Assembly: GCF_001015195.1 (NCBI RefSeq)
Contig: NZ_LDES01000001.1
Location: 1-64,000 of the forward strand
Reading direction: 5' to 3'
DNA from: Sphingomonas sp. Y57
Lineage (GTDB): Bacteria > Pseudomonadota > Alphaproteobacteria > Sphingomonadales > Sphingomonadaceae
Length of the DNA stretch: 64,000 nt
Every line of letters begins with the position of its first letter. Position 1 is the stretch's first letter. The notes below the pieces were generated by a model that was not told where the DNA came from, made no database searches, and worked only from the letters and a program-made list of their open reading frames with translations. The position numbers were made by a program, and so were the translations under genes. Positions 49,552 through 59,309 of this stretch are shown piece by piece.

Positions 49552-50910
49552 ATGCACGGCGAACAATCTTTCCATTTCGACCGGATCTCGCTGCCCGAAG
49601 GCTGGGTGAAGGATGTCGCGATCACCGTGCGCGATGGCTTGATCGCCACCATCGCGAAAGGCGTTGCTCCGGCTGCGGGCATCGAGCGCCACGCGATCGC
49701 GCTGCCCGGCCTGCCCAACCTGCACAGCCACGCCTTCCAGCGCGGCATGGCGGGGCTGGCCGAGGTCAATCTGGGCGGCGACGACAGTTTCTGGAGCTGG
49801 CGCGAGACGATGTACCGCTTCGTCGCCCGGCTGACTCCCGATCATCTGCGCGCGATTGCGGCGCAGGCCTATGTCGAGATGCTGGAGACGGGCTTCACCA
49901 GGGTCGGCGAGTTCCATTATCTCCACCACGACATCGGCGGCGGCGCCTTCGCCGATCCGGCAGCGATGAGCCTTGCGATCGTCGAGGCGGCGGCCGAGAC
50001 CGGGATCGCGCTCACCCATCTGCCGGTCTTCTACGCCCATGCCGGCTTCGGCGGGCTGGCGCCGGGCGAGGGGCAGCGCCGCTTCGTCCACGACGTAGAC
50101 GGCTATGCGCGGCTGATCGATCGCCTGCGGGCACCGCTTGCGACGCTCCCCGACGCGGTGCTCGGCGTCGCGCCGCACAGCCTGCGCGCGGTGACGCCCG
50201 ACGAGCTGGCGGCGGTCGCGGCGCTCGGCGATGGCCCGGTCCACATCCACATCGCCGAACAGGTCAAGGAGGTCGAGGACTGCCTCGCCTGGAGCGGGGC
50301 GCGGCCGATCGAATGGCTGCTCGGCCATACCCCGGTCGACGCGCGCTGGTGCCTCGTCCACGCGACCCATATGACGGACGAGGAGGCGCGCCGATCGGCG
50401 GAGAGCGGCGCGGTCGCCGGGCTTTGTCCGATCACCGAGGCCAATCTGGGCGACGGCATCTTCCCCGCCGATTCCTTCCTTGCCGCGGGCGGTGCCTATG
50501 GCGTCGGATCGGATTCGAACGTGCTGATCGACGCGAGCGAGGAGCTTCGTCTGCTCGAATATGGCCAGCGGCTCGCCCATCGGCGGCGCAACCGGCTCGC
50601 CCCGGCGGGCGCGTCGGTCGGCGACACGCTGCATCGCGCGGCGGTGGCGGGAGGCGCGCGGGCACTCGGCGCGCCGGCGGGGCTGGTAGTCGGCCATCCG
50701 GCCGATTTCGTGACGCTCGACGCCGATCATCCGGCGCTGGCGGAGCGCGACGCCGGGCTGCTTACCGACGGCTGGCTGTTCGCCGCCGGGCGGCAGGCGA
50801 TCGATGGGGTCTGGCGGCGCGGGCGCCGGCTCGTTACGGCAGGTCGCCATGCCGATCGCGCGCGGATCGCCGCGCGCTATCGCCGGGTATTGGGGGAAGT
50901 GCTGGCATGA
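49552..50910 (+). CDS. hutF: Formimidoylglutamate deiminase
   Basis: The 452-residue amidohydrolase converts formiminoglutamate to N-formylglutamate plus ammonia, defining the five-step hut route. Metal residues appear in LPNLHSHAFQRGMAGL, and IHIAEQVKEVEDC, LVHATHMTDEE and YGVGSDSNVLIDASEELR follow. ATG 49552 has GGGAGG at 5-nt spacing and is preferred over the GTG at 49546. It overlaps hutC by ATGA. Confidence 0.95.
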   Translation: MHGEQSFHFDRISLPEGWVKDVAITVRDGLIATIAKGVAPAAGIERHAIALPGLPNLHSHAFQRGMAGLAEVNLGGDDSFWSWRETMYRFVARLTPDHLRAIAAQAYVEMLETGFTRVGEFHYLHHDIGGGAFADPAAMSLAIVEAAAETGIALTHLPVFYAHAGFGGLAPGEGQRRFVHDVDGYARLIDRLRAPLATLPDAVLGVAPHSLRAVTPDELAAVAALGDGPVHIHIAEQVKEVEDCLAWSGARPIEWLLGHTPVDARWCLVHATHMTDEEARRSAESGAVAGLCPITEANLGDGIFPADSFLAAGGAYGVGSDSNVLIDASEELRLLEYGQRLAHRRRNRLAPAGASVGDTLHRAAVAGGARALGAPAGLVVGHPADFVTLDADHPALAERDAGLLTDGWLFAAGRQAIDGVWRRGRRLVTAGRHADRARIAARYRRVLGEVLA

Positions 50911-51608
50911 CGCGCGTCGCAATCCACGATCGTATCCGTCGCGAGATCGAGGAGCGGATCATGTCGGGCGCCTGGGAGGCCGGGCACCGGCTGCCGTCCG
51001 AACATGCGCTGATGGCCGAATATGGCTGCTCGCGGATGACCGTCCACAAGGCGATCGACGGGCTGGTCGATCGCGGGCTGATCGAGCGGCGCAAGCGCGC
51101 CGGCAGCTTCGTCGCCGCGCCCAGGGTCCACCGCGCCGCGCTGGAGATTCCCGACGTGGCGAGCGAGGTCGCCGCGCAGGGCAAGGACTATCGGCTCGGC
51201 CTGATCTCTCGCGTCGAGCGGGAGGCCGACCAGCGCGATCGCGAACTGCTGGAGATATCGGGCGGCCCGGTCCTCGCGCTCCACTGCCTCCACCGCGCCG
51301 ACGGCAAGCCCTTCGCGCTGGAGGAGCGGCTGATCAGCCTCGCCGCCGTCCCCGCCGCCCGCGACGCCGATTTCGCGCAGCAGAGCCCCGGCGCCTGGCT
51401 GCTCGCCCATGTCCCCTGGACCGACGCCCGCCACCGCATCAGCGCGATCGCCGCGACCCGCACGATCGCCGACCGGCTGACCGTGCCGCAGGGCAGCCCC
51501 TGCCTCTCGGTCGAGCGCTGGACCTGGCGCAACGACGCGCGGATCACCTATGCTCGCCAGGTCTATCCCGGCGACCGCCATGCGCTGGTGGCGAGTTTCC
51601 TGGCCTGA
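50907..51608 (+). CDS. hutC: Histidine utilisation repressor (GntR/HutC family)
   Basis: The 233-residue regulator has a GntR winged helix (RLPSEHALMAEYGCSRMTVH then KAIDGLVDRGLIERRKRAGS) and a UTRA effector domain from about residue 90. In this family urocanate releases the repressor from the hut operators. The gene is coupled to hutF. The 18-bp palindrome at 49520-49537 is its likely target. Confidence 0.93.
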   Translation: MTRVAIHDRIRREIEERIMSGAWEAGHRLPSEHALMAEYGCSRMTVHKAIDGLVDRGLIERRKRAGSFVAAPRVHRAALEIPDVASEVAAQGKDYRLGLISRVEREADQRDRELLEISGGPVLALHCLHRADGKPFALEERLISLAAVPAARDADFAQQSPGAWLLAHVPWTDARHRISAIAATRTIADRLTVPQGSPCLSVERWTWRNDARITYARQVYPGDRHALVASFLA

Positions 51609-51701
51609 GCGTCCGCTGAATTCCATTCTCTGTTTGTTCTTGGCTTTGGCGGCCCGTTGCGCCATCCTTTCGAGGCTTGGACAGCGACGGGGCGGACGGG
51701 G

Positions 51702-51974
51702 ATGGGAGATGTCCACACAAATAAAATGGCGGCTGTGCTGCTTACGTTCGGCCTGCTGGTAGCCTGCAAGGGCAAATATGCCGACATGTCGTTCGAGGAA
51801 ATCCAGGCGATGGCCCGGAGGCTGCCGCTGGCCGAGCGGTATGATTTTTACCTTGAGGTTCGCGGCAATTCGCGGCTGCCTCCGAATGATCAGGTGAAAT
51901 ATGACATCGTTGCCTGGGCGATCCGGCGTGGCGATATACGATCGGGCGGGCGATGCGCAATTCAGGCGAACTAA
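51702..51974 (+). CDS. Small putative lipoprotein, possibly the 5' part of a broken gene
   Basis: The 90-residue frame has a lipobox (LLTFGLLVAC, then KGKYADMSFEEIQAMARRLP) and coding-like helical sequence up to VKYDIVAWAIRRGD, after which it ends quickly. A second frame overlapping at 51953 continues with coding-like sequence. The two may be one lipoprotein split by a frameshift. No family recognised. Confidence 0.55.
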   Translation: MGDVHTNKMAAVLLTFGLLVACKGKYADMSFEEIQAMARRLPLAERYDFYLEVRGNSRLPPNDQVKYDIVAWAIRRGDIRSGGRCAIQAN

Positions 51975-52189
51975 GCAGGGCCTTGCCAGTGCTCAGCGCT
52001 TTCGGGCGGTCCTGCACAAAGGCCGAATATCGGCGTTTGCGCGATGCCGTGAAGCGGCTGACCTATGACGGCACCGACGATCAGCGATATATGTTCTCCT
52101 CCGTGGACAATGCCTGCGGAATAACATCGCTGCGGCGCGGACCCGAAAAGTACGAGACCATCGCCGACGCGTTCGACTTGCAACCTTGA
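51953..52189 (+). CDS. Small unknown protein, possibly the 3' part of the same broken gene
   Basis: This 78-residue frame reads MRNSGELSRALPVLSAFGRS then CTKAEYRRLRDAVKRLTYDG, with two Cys and no start-proximal Shine-Dalgarno of note. It overlaps the preceding frame by 22 bp. It may be translated by coupling or be the continuation of the upstream lipoprotein after a frameshift. Confidence 0.45.
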   Translation: MRNSGELSRALPVLSAFGRSCTKAEYRRLRDAVKRLTYDGTDDQRYMFSSVDNACGITSLRRGPEKYETIADAFDLQP

Positions 52190-52231
52190 GAGGGCAGACG
52201 CATTCTTTCCTTCTCAGGGAGAGAGGCAGGC

Positions 52232-53119
52232 ATGCGGCTCGACGACGAAAGCGAAAGCACCAATTACGAGATCCGGTCGGGACGCGGCGGCGGCGGGTTC
52301 GGCCTGCCGGTCGGCATTCCGCTCGGCCGGGGCGGGCTCGGCTGCGGGTCGCTGATCCTGATCGGCATCATCTCGCTGGTGCTCGGCGTCAATCCGCTGA
52401 CGCTGCTCGGCGACGGCGGCGGGCAGGGGCCGGTCGTGCCGCGGCAGTCCGAGCCGGGCGAGGCGCCGGGATCGTCGGGCGAGAAGACGCCGGTGATGAG
52501 CCGCTCGCTCAAGGTGCTCGGCTCGACCGAGCGGGTCTGGGGTCGGCTGTTCGAGGAGCAGGGCGGCACCTACCAGCCGACCACATTGGTGTTCTATTCG
52601 GGCGGCACCCAGGCGGGCTGCGGTTTCGCCAACGCCTCGGCCGGACCTTTCTATTGCCCGGCGGACAAGCGCATCTTCCTCGACACCAGTTTCTTCGATG
52701 AGCTGAGCGGCCGCTTCGGCGCGCCGGGCGATTTCGCCCAGGCCTATGTCATCGCGCATGAGGTCGGCCATCATGTCCAGGACCTCGAAGGCACGCTCGA
52801 CAAGGTCCATGCCGCGCAGAACCGGCTGAGCGAGCGCGAGGCCAATGCCTTGCAGGTCAAGGTCGAGCTGCAGGCCGATTGCTATGCCGGCGTGTGGGCG
52901 GCGCAGGACCGCAACCTGCTCGAACCCGGCGACGCCGAGGCGGGGCTGCGCGCGGCAGCCGCGGTCGGCGACGACACGCTCCAGAAGGCGAGCCAGGGTT
53001 ATGTCGTGCCCGAAGGCTTCACCCATGGCAGCGCCGCCGACCGCCAGAAATGGCTGCGCATCGGGCTCGACAGCGGCGATCCGGCGCGCTGCGACACCTT
53101 TGGATCGCGGGGCCCCTGA
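52232..53119 (+). CDS. ypfJ: Neutral zinc metallopeptidase (YpfJ family)
   Basis: The 295-residue protein has a cytoplasmic Gly-rich start (RSGRGGGGFGLPVGIPLGRG), one membrane segment (GSLILIGIISLVLG) and a putative zincin domain. The metal motif is YVIAHEVGHHVQDLEG near residue 175, with a further acidic ligand in VELQADCYAGVWA. Substrates of this family are unknown. Its stop overlaps the next start by one base. Confidence 0.9.
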   Translation: MRLDDESESTNYEIRSGRGGGGFGLPVGIPLGRGGLGCGSLILIGIISLVLGVNPLTLLGDGGGQGPVVPRQSEPGEAPGSSGEKTPVMSRSLKVLGSTERVWGRLFEEQGGTYQPTTLVFYSGGTQAGCGFANASAGPFYCPADKRIFLDTSFFDELSGRFGAPGDFAQAYVIAHEVGHHVQDLEGTLDKVHAAQNRLSEREANALQVKVELQADCYAGVWAAQDRNLLEPGDAEAGLRAAAAVGDDTLQKASQGYVVPEGFTHGSAADRQKWLRIGLDSGDPARCDTFGSRGP

Positions 53120-53880
53120 TGCAGCATTGGCCGGACCGCCTGTGGATCATCCGCCACGGTCAGAGTGCCGGCAATGTCGCGCGCGACGCGGCGCACGAGG
53201 CGGAGCTCGACCGCATCGCGATCAGCGGGCGAGACGTCGACGTGCCGCTCAGCCGGCTCGGCGAGGAACAGGCCAACGCACTCGGCCACTGGTTCGCCTC
53301 GGGCGCGGAGGGCGACCGGCCCGACGTGCTGCTGTCCTCCCCCTATCGCCGCGCGCTGCAGACCGCGCGGCGCTTCCGTGACGCGGGCGGGGCGGACCCC
53401 GACGAGCGCATCTGCATGGACGAGCGGTTGCGCGAGAAGGAGTTCGGTATCCTCGACGGGCTGACCACCCAGGGTGTCGCCAGCCATTTCCCGGATCAGG
53501 CCGGCTTCCGCCGGACGCTCGGCAAATTCTATCACCGGCCGCCGGGCGGCGAGAGCTGGTGCGACGTGATCCTGCGGCTGCGCTCGCTGCTCGACACGGT
53601 GTCGCTCCATTATTCCGGGCGGCGGGTGATGATCTTCGCGCATCAGGTCGTCGTGCTGTGCCTGCGCTACATCATCGAGAATCTCGACGAGGCGGCGATC
53701 CTCGCGATCGACCGGAAGGGGGACGTCGCCAATTGCTCGGTGACCGAATATCGCTTCGATCCCGATGCAGGGCGGAACGGCAACCTGGTGCTCGAACGCT
53801 ACAATGCCACCGCGCCCATCGTCGCCGAGCATGCCGCGGTGACGCGCGCGCCCGATCCGATCGTGGCGGCGCGCGGATGA
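53119..53880 (+). CDS. Histidine phosphatase superfamily protein
   Basis: The 253-residue enzyme has the catalytic RHG motif (LWIIRHGQSAGN), LSSPYRRALQTARRF, DERLREKEFG and the second His in VMIFAHQVVVLCLRYI, typical of the phosphoglycerate mutase-like/PhoE branch. The substrate is unknown. It begins in TGATG overlap with ypfJ and ends in ATGA overlap with the NAD(P)HX dehydratase gene. Confidence 0.88.
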   Translation: MQHWPDRLWIIRHGQSAGNVARDAAHEAELDRIAISGRDVDVPLSRLGEEQANALGHWFASGAEGDRPDVLLSSPYRRALQTARRFRDAGGADPDERICMDERLREKEFGILDGLTTQGVASHFPDQAGFRRTLGKFYHRPPGGESWCDVILRLRSLLDTVSLHYSGRRVMIFAHQVVVLCLRYIIENLDEAAILAIDRKGDVANCSVTEYRFDPDAGRNGNLVLERYNATAPIVAEHAAVTRAPDPIVAARG

Positions 53881-54785
53881 GCGGACATGTCGCGATCGAT
53901 GCCGCCTGGCGAAGCGCGCATCCGCTGCCCGACCATCATGCCGGCACCGACAAGAACCAGCGTGGCCGCGTGCTGCTGGTCGGCGGCAGCATGTTCGTCC
54001 CCGGCGCGCTGGGGCTGACGGGGGAGGCGGTGTTGCGTGCTGGCGCGGGCAAGCTGCAGATCGCGACCGTCGACGCGGCGGCGATGCATCTGGGGGTGCT
54101 GGTCCCCGAGGCGGCGATGATCGGCCTGCCGACCGACAAGGACGGCGAGATCGGGAAAGGTGCGGCGGAGAAGCTGGCCGATGCCCTGTCCTATTGCGAT
54201 TGCCTGCTGATAGGGCCGGGCATGGTGAGCCAGCCCAGCGCCCGCGCGCTGATCGAAGGGTTGCTGCCGCAGTTGCACGAGGGGCAGGTCGCGATCCTCG
54301 ACGCAGCCGCCATCTCCTGCGCGCGTGCGTGCGCGCCGCTCATTGCCGCGCAGCAGGGCCGGGTGGTCCTGACCCCGCATCATGGCGAGATGGCGCGCCT
54401 GACCGGGATCGACGAGGCGGCGATCGACCATGATCCGCGCGATTCCGCGCGTGCGGTCGCGGCGGAGTTCGAGGCGGTCACCGTGCTCAAGGCCGCGGAG
54501 ACCGTGGTTGCGGCGCCCGATGGTGAGACGCTGCTCTATTCGAGCGATTGCGTGGGCCTCGCCACGGGCGGGTCAGGCGACGTCCTCGCGGGCGTGATGG
54601 CGGGCCTGGCCGCGCGCGGGGCCGATCCGCTGACGGCGGCCGGCTGGGCCGTCTGGCTGCACGGGGAGGCGGGCAAGGCGGCGGCGCAGAGGGTCGGGCC
54701 GATCGGCTTCCTCGCCCGCGACCTTGCCATGGAGATACCCCGGCTGATGGCCGGGCTCGCCAGTTCCGCGTCAGCCGCCGGGTAG
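53877..54785 (+). CDS. nnrD: ADP-dependent NAD(P)H-hydrate dehydratase
   Basis: The 302-residue ribokinase-fold protein repairs hydrated NAD(P)H. Motifs: [14 protein letters not shown] near the start, [13 protein letters not shown], and [20 protein letters not shown] with the catalytic GGSGD. The epimerase domain (NnrE) usually fused in bacteria is absent, so epimerisation would need a separate gene. It is the third gene of a coupled run and ends 15 bp into the convergent lldD-like gene. Confidence 0.88.
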   Translation: MSGHVAIDAAWRSAHPLPDHHAGTDKNQRGRVLLVGGSMFVPGALGLTGEAVLRAGAGKLQIATVDAAAMHLGVLVPEAAMIGLPTDKDGEIGKGAAEKLADALSYCDCLLIGPGMVSQPSARALIEGLLPQLHEGQVAILDAAAISCARACAPLIAAQQGRVVLTPHHGEMARLTGIDEAAIDHDPRDSARAVAAEFEAVTVLKAAETVVAAPDGETLLYSSDCVGLATGGSGDVLAGVMAGLAARGADPLTAAGWAVWLHGEAGKAAAQRVGPIGFLARDLAMEIPRLMAGLASSASAAG

Positions 54786-55925
54786 CTCGGCAAGGCTGCT
54801 GCGGTCGATCGCGTCAATCGAGGTGGCGCCGGTCAGCGCCATCGCAACCCGTATCTCCGCCTCGATCAGTTGGAGCAGATGGGCGACGCCGCGTTGTCCG
54901 CCACCGGCCAGAGCATAGATCCAGGCGCGCCCCAGCATCACCGTGTCGGCGCCCAGCGCGAGCAGCCGGACGACGTCGAGGCCCGAACGCACTCCGCCGT
55001 CGGCGAGTATCGGCAATGATCCGCCCACCGCGTCGGCGATCGGCGGCAGTGCGCGTGCCGTTGACAGCACGCCGTCGAGCTGGCGGCCGCCATGGTTGGA
55101 TACGACGATGCCGTCGGCGCCGCTGGCGACCGCCTCGCGCGCATCCTCGGGGTCGAGGATGCCCTTCAGGATCAGCGGTCCCTTCCACTCGCTGCGAATG
55201 AAATCGAGATCGCGCCAGTGGATCGCCGGATCGAAATTGCTGCCGACCCAGGCGAAGAAATCCTCGATGCCCTTGCGCCCGCCCAGCACCGGCGCGACAT
55301 TTCCAAGATGGTGCGGGCGGCCGAGCAGGCCGACATCCCATGCCCAGCCGGGGCGCATCATCGCCTGGCCGACGCGGCGGAGCTGACCGCCGAGGCCGGG
55401 CGCGCCCGACAGGCCACTGCGGCGGTCGCGATAGCGTGTCCCGGGGACCGGCATGTCGATCGTGAAGACCAGCGCCGAGCAGCCCGCCTCCACCGCCTGT
55501 GCGAGCAGGTCGCGCATGAAGGCACGATCGCGGATCATGTAGAGTTGGAACCAAAAGGGCCTGGCCGCGCCGCGTGCCACCTCGGCCAGCGGACAGGCCG
55601 AGACCGTCGAGAGGGTGAAGGGAATACCGGCCGTCTCGGCCGCGCGCACCGCCTGCACTTCCCCGCGTCTTGCCGAGAGCCCGGCGAGGCCGATCGGTGC
55701 GAGCGCCACCGGCATCGCCAGCTTCTGGCCGAACAGCTCGGTCGACAGGTCGATCCGGGAGACGTCGCGCAGCACCCGCTGCCGCAATGCGATCGCCTCC
55801 AGATCGGCAATGTTGCGGCGCAGGGTCACCTCGGCATAGGCGCCGCCGTCGATATACTCGAACAGGAAGTGCGGCAGGCGTCGGCGCGCCGCTTCGCGAT
55901 AGTCGATCGCCGATGCTGCGATCAT
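54771..55925 (-). CDS. FMN-dependent alpha-hydroxy acid oxidase (LldD-like)
   Basis: The 384-residue TIM-barrel flavoprotein carries [36 protein letters not shown], the FMN-contact Lys in [17 protein letters not shown], the catalytic His/Arg in [12 protein letters not shown] and [20 protein letters not shown]. It oxidises L-lactate or a related 2-hydroxy acid. ATG 55925 gives [16 protein letters not shown]. Substrate assignment is open. Confidence 0.9.
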   Translation of the reverse strand: MIAASAIDYREAARRRLPHFLFEYIDGGAYAEVTLRRNIADLEAIALRQRVLRDVSRIDLSTELFGQKLAMPVALAPIGLAGLSARRGEVQAVRAAETAGIPFTLSTVSACPLAEVARGAARPFWFQLYMIRDRAFMRDLLAQAVEAGCSALVFTIDMPVPGTRYRDRRSGLSGAPGLGGQLRRVGQAMMRPGWAWDVGLLGRPHHLGNVAPVLGGRKGIEDFFAWVGSNFDPAIHWRDLDFIRSEWKGPLILKGILDPEDAREAVASGADGIVVSNHGGRQLDGVLSTARALPPIADAVGGSLPILADGGVRSGLDVVRLLALGADTVMLGRAWIYALAGGGQRGVAHLLQLIEAEIRVAMALTGATSIDAIDRSSLAELPGG

Positions 55926-55954
55926 CTCGCCCTGTCCCCTTCCATGCGCTTCGC

Positions 55955-56524
55955 TCAGCCCGCGAAATTTCCGGCGAAGGCCACCTGATCGAGTGGCTTG
56001 CGATCGCTCGGAACCTCCCGCTCCCGATATTTTTCCGGCAGCACCGACGGGTCGGCCTGGCGACCGACCGCAACCGCAGCCTCGATCCGGAAACCATCGG
56101 GTACGCCCAGCTCCCGCCGCGCCGCGTCGAAATCGACGCCGGCCATGCCATGCGCGCGAAGGCCGAGCTTCTCCGCCTGCAGGGCGAGCGACATCCACGC
56201 GGCGCCGGTGTCGAAGCTATGCGTGTGCGACGGGCTGTCCTTGAATTTCGTGTCCGACACGAAGAAGATCAGCAGCGAGCTGTTCGCTGCCCAGGCCTGG
56301 TTGGCGGGAACGAGCAGGCCGAGAAAGCGATCCCAGTCCGCGTCGCCCTTTTCCGCATAGAGCAGGCGCCAAGGCTGCGCGTTGAACGCCGACGGCGCCC
56401 AGCGCGCGGCGTCGAATAGCGCGTCGCGCTCCTCCGCAGACAGCTGCGATCCGTCGAAGGCGCGGGGGGACCAGCGGTCGAGGAACAGGCGGTCGACTTG
56501 GGTATCGCTGCTACGGTTGGTCAT
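55955..56524 (-). CDS. Nitroreductase family protein
   Basis: This 189-residue FMN reductase shows [20 protein letters not shown] (Arg/Ser phosphate contacts), [20 protein letters not shown] and [18 protein letters not shown]. These are typical of small oxygen-insensitive nitroreductases such as the YdjA/RutE-like groups. Substrate unknown. It lies 29 bp upstream of the alpha-hydroxy acid oxidase on the same strand, with which it may be co-transcribed. Confidence 0.88.
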   Translation of the reverse strand: MTNRSSDTQVDRLFLDRWSPRAFDGSQLSAEERDALFDAARWAPSAFNAQPWRLLYAEKGDADWDRFLGLLVPANQAWAANSSLLIFFVSDTKFKDSPSHTHSFDTGAAWMSLALQAEKLGLRAHGMAGVDFDAARRELGVPDGFRIEAAVAVGRQADPSVLPEKYREREVPSDRKPLDQVAFAGNFAG

Positions 56525-56625
56525 CGCGTCGTCCTTCTGTCAGGGGCCGCCGCCTGATTAGACGGCGAAGGCTGTGGCCGCCAATGGCCGGAACGGAAAA
56601 CTTCTGTTCGCAAATCTGCGTCGAT

Positions 56626-58506
56626 CTATCGCTTTCGAAGCGGCGGCAGCACCACCGTCTCCAGCAGGTCGAGCGGCATCGCGCCATTGCCGAGGACGAG
56701 TGCGTGAAACTGGCGCAGGTCGAAGCGCTTGCCCATCCGCGCCTTGAGCTTGTCGCGCATCGCCAGCAGGTGGAGCTGACCGAGCTTGTACCCGAGCGCC
56801 TGGCCCGGCCACGCCATGTAGCGTTCGATCTCGGCGACGATCTCGCTCATCGGCGAGCCGCTGTTCGTCTCCATATAGGTGATCGCCTGCTCGCGACTCC
56901 ATTTGAGCTGGTGCATGCCGGTGTCGACGACCAGGCGGACGCAGCGGAACAGGTCGTCGGCGAGCCGGCCGACATCCCCCGCCGGATCATTGGCGTAGAG
57001 CCCCATCTCGGCCGCCAGCCGCTCTGCATAGAGGCCCCAGCCTTCCTGATAGGCGTTGAAGCTCGCGATGCGCAGCATCAGCGGCGCCTGCGGCAGCGCA
57101 AGCAGGGTGGCGCCCTGGGTGTGGTGGCCGGGCACGCCCTCATGATAGCTCAGCGTCGGCAGGCCGTAGCGGTGGATGCCGTCCATGTCGCGCAGGTTGA
57201 TCCAGTAGATGCCGGGGCGCGAGCCGTCGAGCGAAGGGCCGTCATAATAGCCGCCGGGCGCAGAGTCCTGCGTCGCCTCCGGCACGGCGCGGATTTCCAG
57301 TCGCTGCGCGGGGATCATCGCGCGAGGCAGGAACTGGTGCTGGCGTGCCTCCATGCCCGATACCAGCTTGCGCAGATAATCGAGCACCTCTTCCCGGCCC
57401 GCGGGCGTGTCGGGAAAGCGCTGCTTCGGATCGTCGGCGAGCGCGTTCAGGCGGTCGCGCAAGGAACCTTTGGAGAAGCCCAGCTGACGCAACCGCGCCT
57501 CGATCCGCGCGGTGACCAGCTTGACCTGTTCGAGGCCGGTCCGGTGAATCTCCTCGGGCGTGTCGTCGCTGTCCCCGACCGAGCGAACATTGGCGGCGTA
57601 GAGCGCTTCGCCATCGGGTTGCGCCCATATGCCAGCCTCTTCACGGCCTTTGGGCAGCAAGTTCCGCACCCGATCGCGCAACCGGTCGAAGCCCGGACGG
57701 GCGCGCTTCTCCAGCGCGGCGATCGCCCGCTGCTCGGCCGCGTCACGGGTGCGCGCGTCGAGCCCGGCGGCCGCCATCCGATCGCGCAACGCGACGATCA
57801 TCGGATGCCGCTCGGCAGGCCCGGCGAGGAAGTTCTCGACCACGGGCAGGGTCTTTTCGAGCAACGCGCGGGGCGGGACGCAGCCGAGCGCCTCGTCCGC
57901 CTCCGATTTCTCGACCACCCCGGCGAAGCCCCTTGCGAAGCCATCGAGCTTCTCGATCCAGGCGTCGACCTCGATCGGTGAGGATAGCGGCTGCTGCGCG
58001 ATCATCACATTCGGGGTGTTCACCACCGGGCCGGAAATCTGGTTGATGACATAGGGCTCGTGCCCCGAGAACCAGAAGGGGTTGGGCCGGCCATAGCCGA
58101 TCGCCGCGCTGCGCGTGCCATTCTCGATCACGGCCGCCGCGATCTTCAGCCGGAGCTGGCCCAGCCGGTCGTTCTCGCAACCGATCTGCTCGATCGCGAT
58201 GCCCGCCTCGCCCAGCGCCGTGCGCCAGGCTTCTTCCCCCGTGGGCGAATAATCGTCCATCGACCGCGCAAAAGGGCCGCCTGCCGCGGATCCCGCGACC
58301 CCGCCATAAGTGGCTATCTCGGGCGTGTGGCGTAGCAGCTTGAGCGTTATCGCGTCGACGGGCGTGGTGATCGGGCAGGGACCCGGCCGCTTCGGGGGCG
58401 CAGGTTCGGCCGCGAGCGGGGCAGGCAGGGCCGGTACCAGAGCGGTCGCACCGAGCAACTGCCCGAAGCGGCGGCGCGAAACGGCGGGGAAGCAAGATGA
58501 TTCCAT
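56626..58506 (-). CDS. Tat-exported DUF885 family putative metallohydrolase
   Basis: The 626-residue protein has a twin-arginine signal (SRRRFGQLLGATALVPALPA). The DUF885 pattern is a zinc-like LSYHEGVPGHHTQ with downstream FNAYQEGWGLYAERLAAEMG and VVDTGMHQLKWSREQAI. DUF885 proteins resemble M32/M2-type metallopeptidases and are often found in periplasm or cell envelope. ATG 58506 is used; 58530 adds eight residues. It is divergent from the enoyl-CoA hydratase. Confidence 0.87.
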   Translation of the reverse strand: MESSCFPAVSRRRFGQLLGATALVPALPAPLAAEPAPPKRPGPCPITTPVDAITLKLLRHTPEIATYGGVAGSAAGGPFARSMDDYSPTGEEAWRTALGEAGIAIEQIGCENDRLGQLRLKIAAAVIENGTRSAAIGYGRPNPFWFSGHEPYVINQISGPVVNTPNVMIAQQPLSSPIEVDAWIEKLDGFARGFAGVVEKSEADEALGCVPPRALLEKTLPVVENFLAGPAERHPMIVALRDRMAAAGLDARTRDAAEQRAIAALEKRARPGFDRLRDRVRNLLPKGREEAGIWAQPDGEALYAANVRSVGDSDDTPEEIHRTGLEQVKLVTARIEARLRQLGFSKGSLRDRLNALADDPKQRFPDTPAGREEVLDYLRKLVSGMEARQHQFLPRAMIPAQRLEIRAVPEATQDSAPGGYYDGPSLDGSRPGIYWINLRDMDGIHRYGLPTLSYHEGVPGHHTQGATLLALPQAPLMLRIASFNAYQEGWGLYAERLAAEMGLYANDPAGDVGRLADDLFRCVRLVVDTGMHQLKWSREQAITYMETNSGSPMSEIVAEIERYMAWPGQALGYKLGQLHLLAMRDKLKARMGKRFDLRQFHALVLGNGAMPLDLLETVVLPPLRKR

Positions 58507-58559
58507 AGATGCTGCGGCATGTGGTGACATTTTCGAGCCGGGACGGCAACAGTCGGCCG

Positions 58560-59309
58560 ATGTTCATCCTCGATTCGATTGAGACCCCGGGCGGGAGCGT
58601 TGCGCGGATCAGCCTCGACAGGCCTGCGGCGCGCAACGCGATTGCGCTCGGGCAGTGGCCGGCGCTCGCCGAAGCGGCCGATGCCGCAGCTGTGTCGGGC
58701 GCCAGCGCGCTGATCGTCCGGTCGGGTACGCCGGGTATCTTCTCGGCCGGCGCCGATCTCGGCGACCTCGCCGGGCTGGCGGCCGATCAAGAACTGCGCA
58801 GCCGCTTCCGTATCGACATGGCGCGTGCATTCGACGCGCTCGCGGGCCTGCCGATCGCGACGATCGCGGCGGTCGACGGTGGCTGCTACGGTGCCGGCGT
58901 CGCGCTGGCGATGGCGTGCGACATGCGGATCGCTGGGGACGGAGCTCGGTTCGCGATAACGCCGGCCAAGGTCGGCATCGTCTATCCGGCCTGCGATGTC
59001 CAACGGCTGAAGGCGCTGGTCGGGCCGGGGCAGGCGATGCGGCTGCTTGCCACCGGCATGGCGATCGGGGCCGACGAGGCGCTGGCGATCGGCCTGGTCG
59101 AGGAGCGGGCCCCTTCGGCCGATGAGGCAGCACTGGCGCTGGCCGAGGCGATCGCCCTCAATGCGCGGTCCAGCGTCGCCGGACTCAAGCGCATCCTGGC
59201 GGGCGACAAGGCCGCCGACCGGCTGTTCGAGGACGCCTTCGGCGGAGCCGACTTCCGCGAAGGGCTGGCCGCGTTCCGGGAACGGCGCAAGCCGGCGTTC
59301 GGGGCATGA
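58560..59309 (+). CDS. Enoyl-CoA hydratase/isomerase family protein
   Basis: The 249-residue crotonase-fold protein begins MFILDSIETPGGSVARISLD and has the oxyanion-hole region GTPGIFSAGADLGDLAGL and VDGGCYGAGVALAMACDMRI. The hydratase Glu positions are not clearly conserved, so the exact reaction is uncertain. An ATG at 58509 is a less likely start. The stop overlaps the next gene by ATGA. Confidence 0.87.
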   Translation: MFILDSIETPGGSVARISLDRPAARNAIALGQWPALAEAADAAAVSGASALIVRSGTPGIFSAGADLGDLAGLAADQELRSRFRIDMARAFDALAGLPIATIAAVDGGCYGAGVALAMACDMRIAGDGARFAITPAKVGIVYPACDVQRLKALVGPGQAMRLLATGMAIGADEALAIGLVEERAPSADEAALALAEAIALNARSSVAGLKRILAGDKAADRLFEDAFGGADFREGLAAFRERRKPAFGA

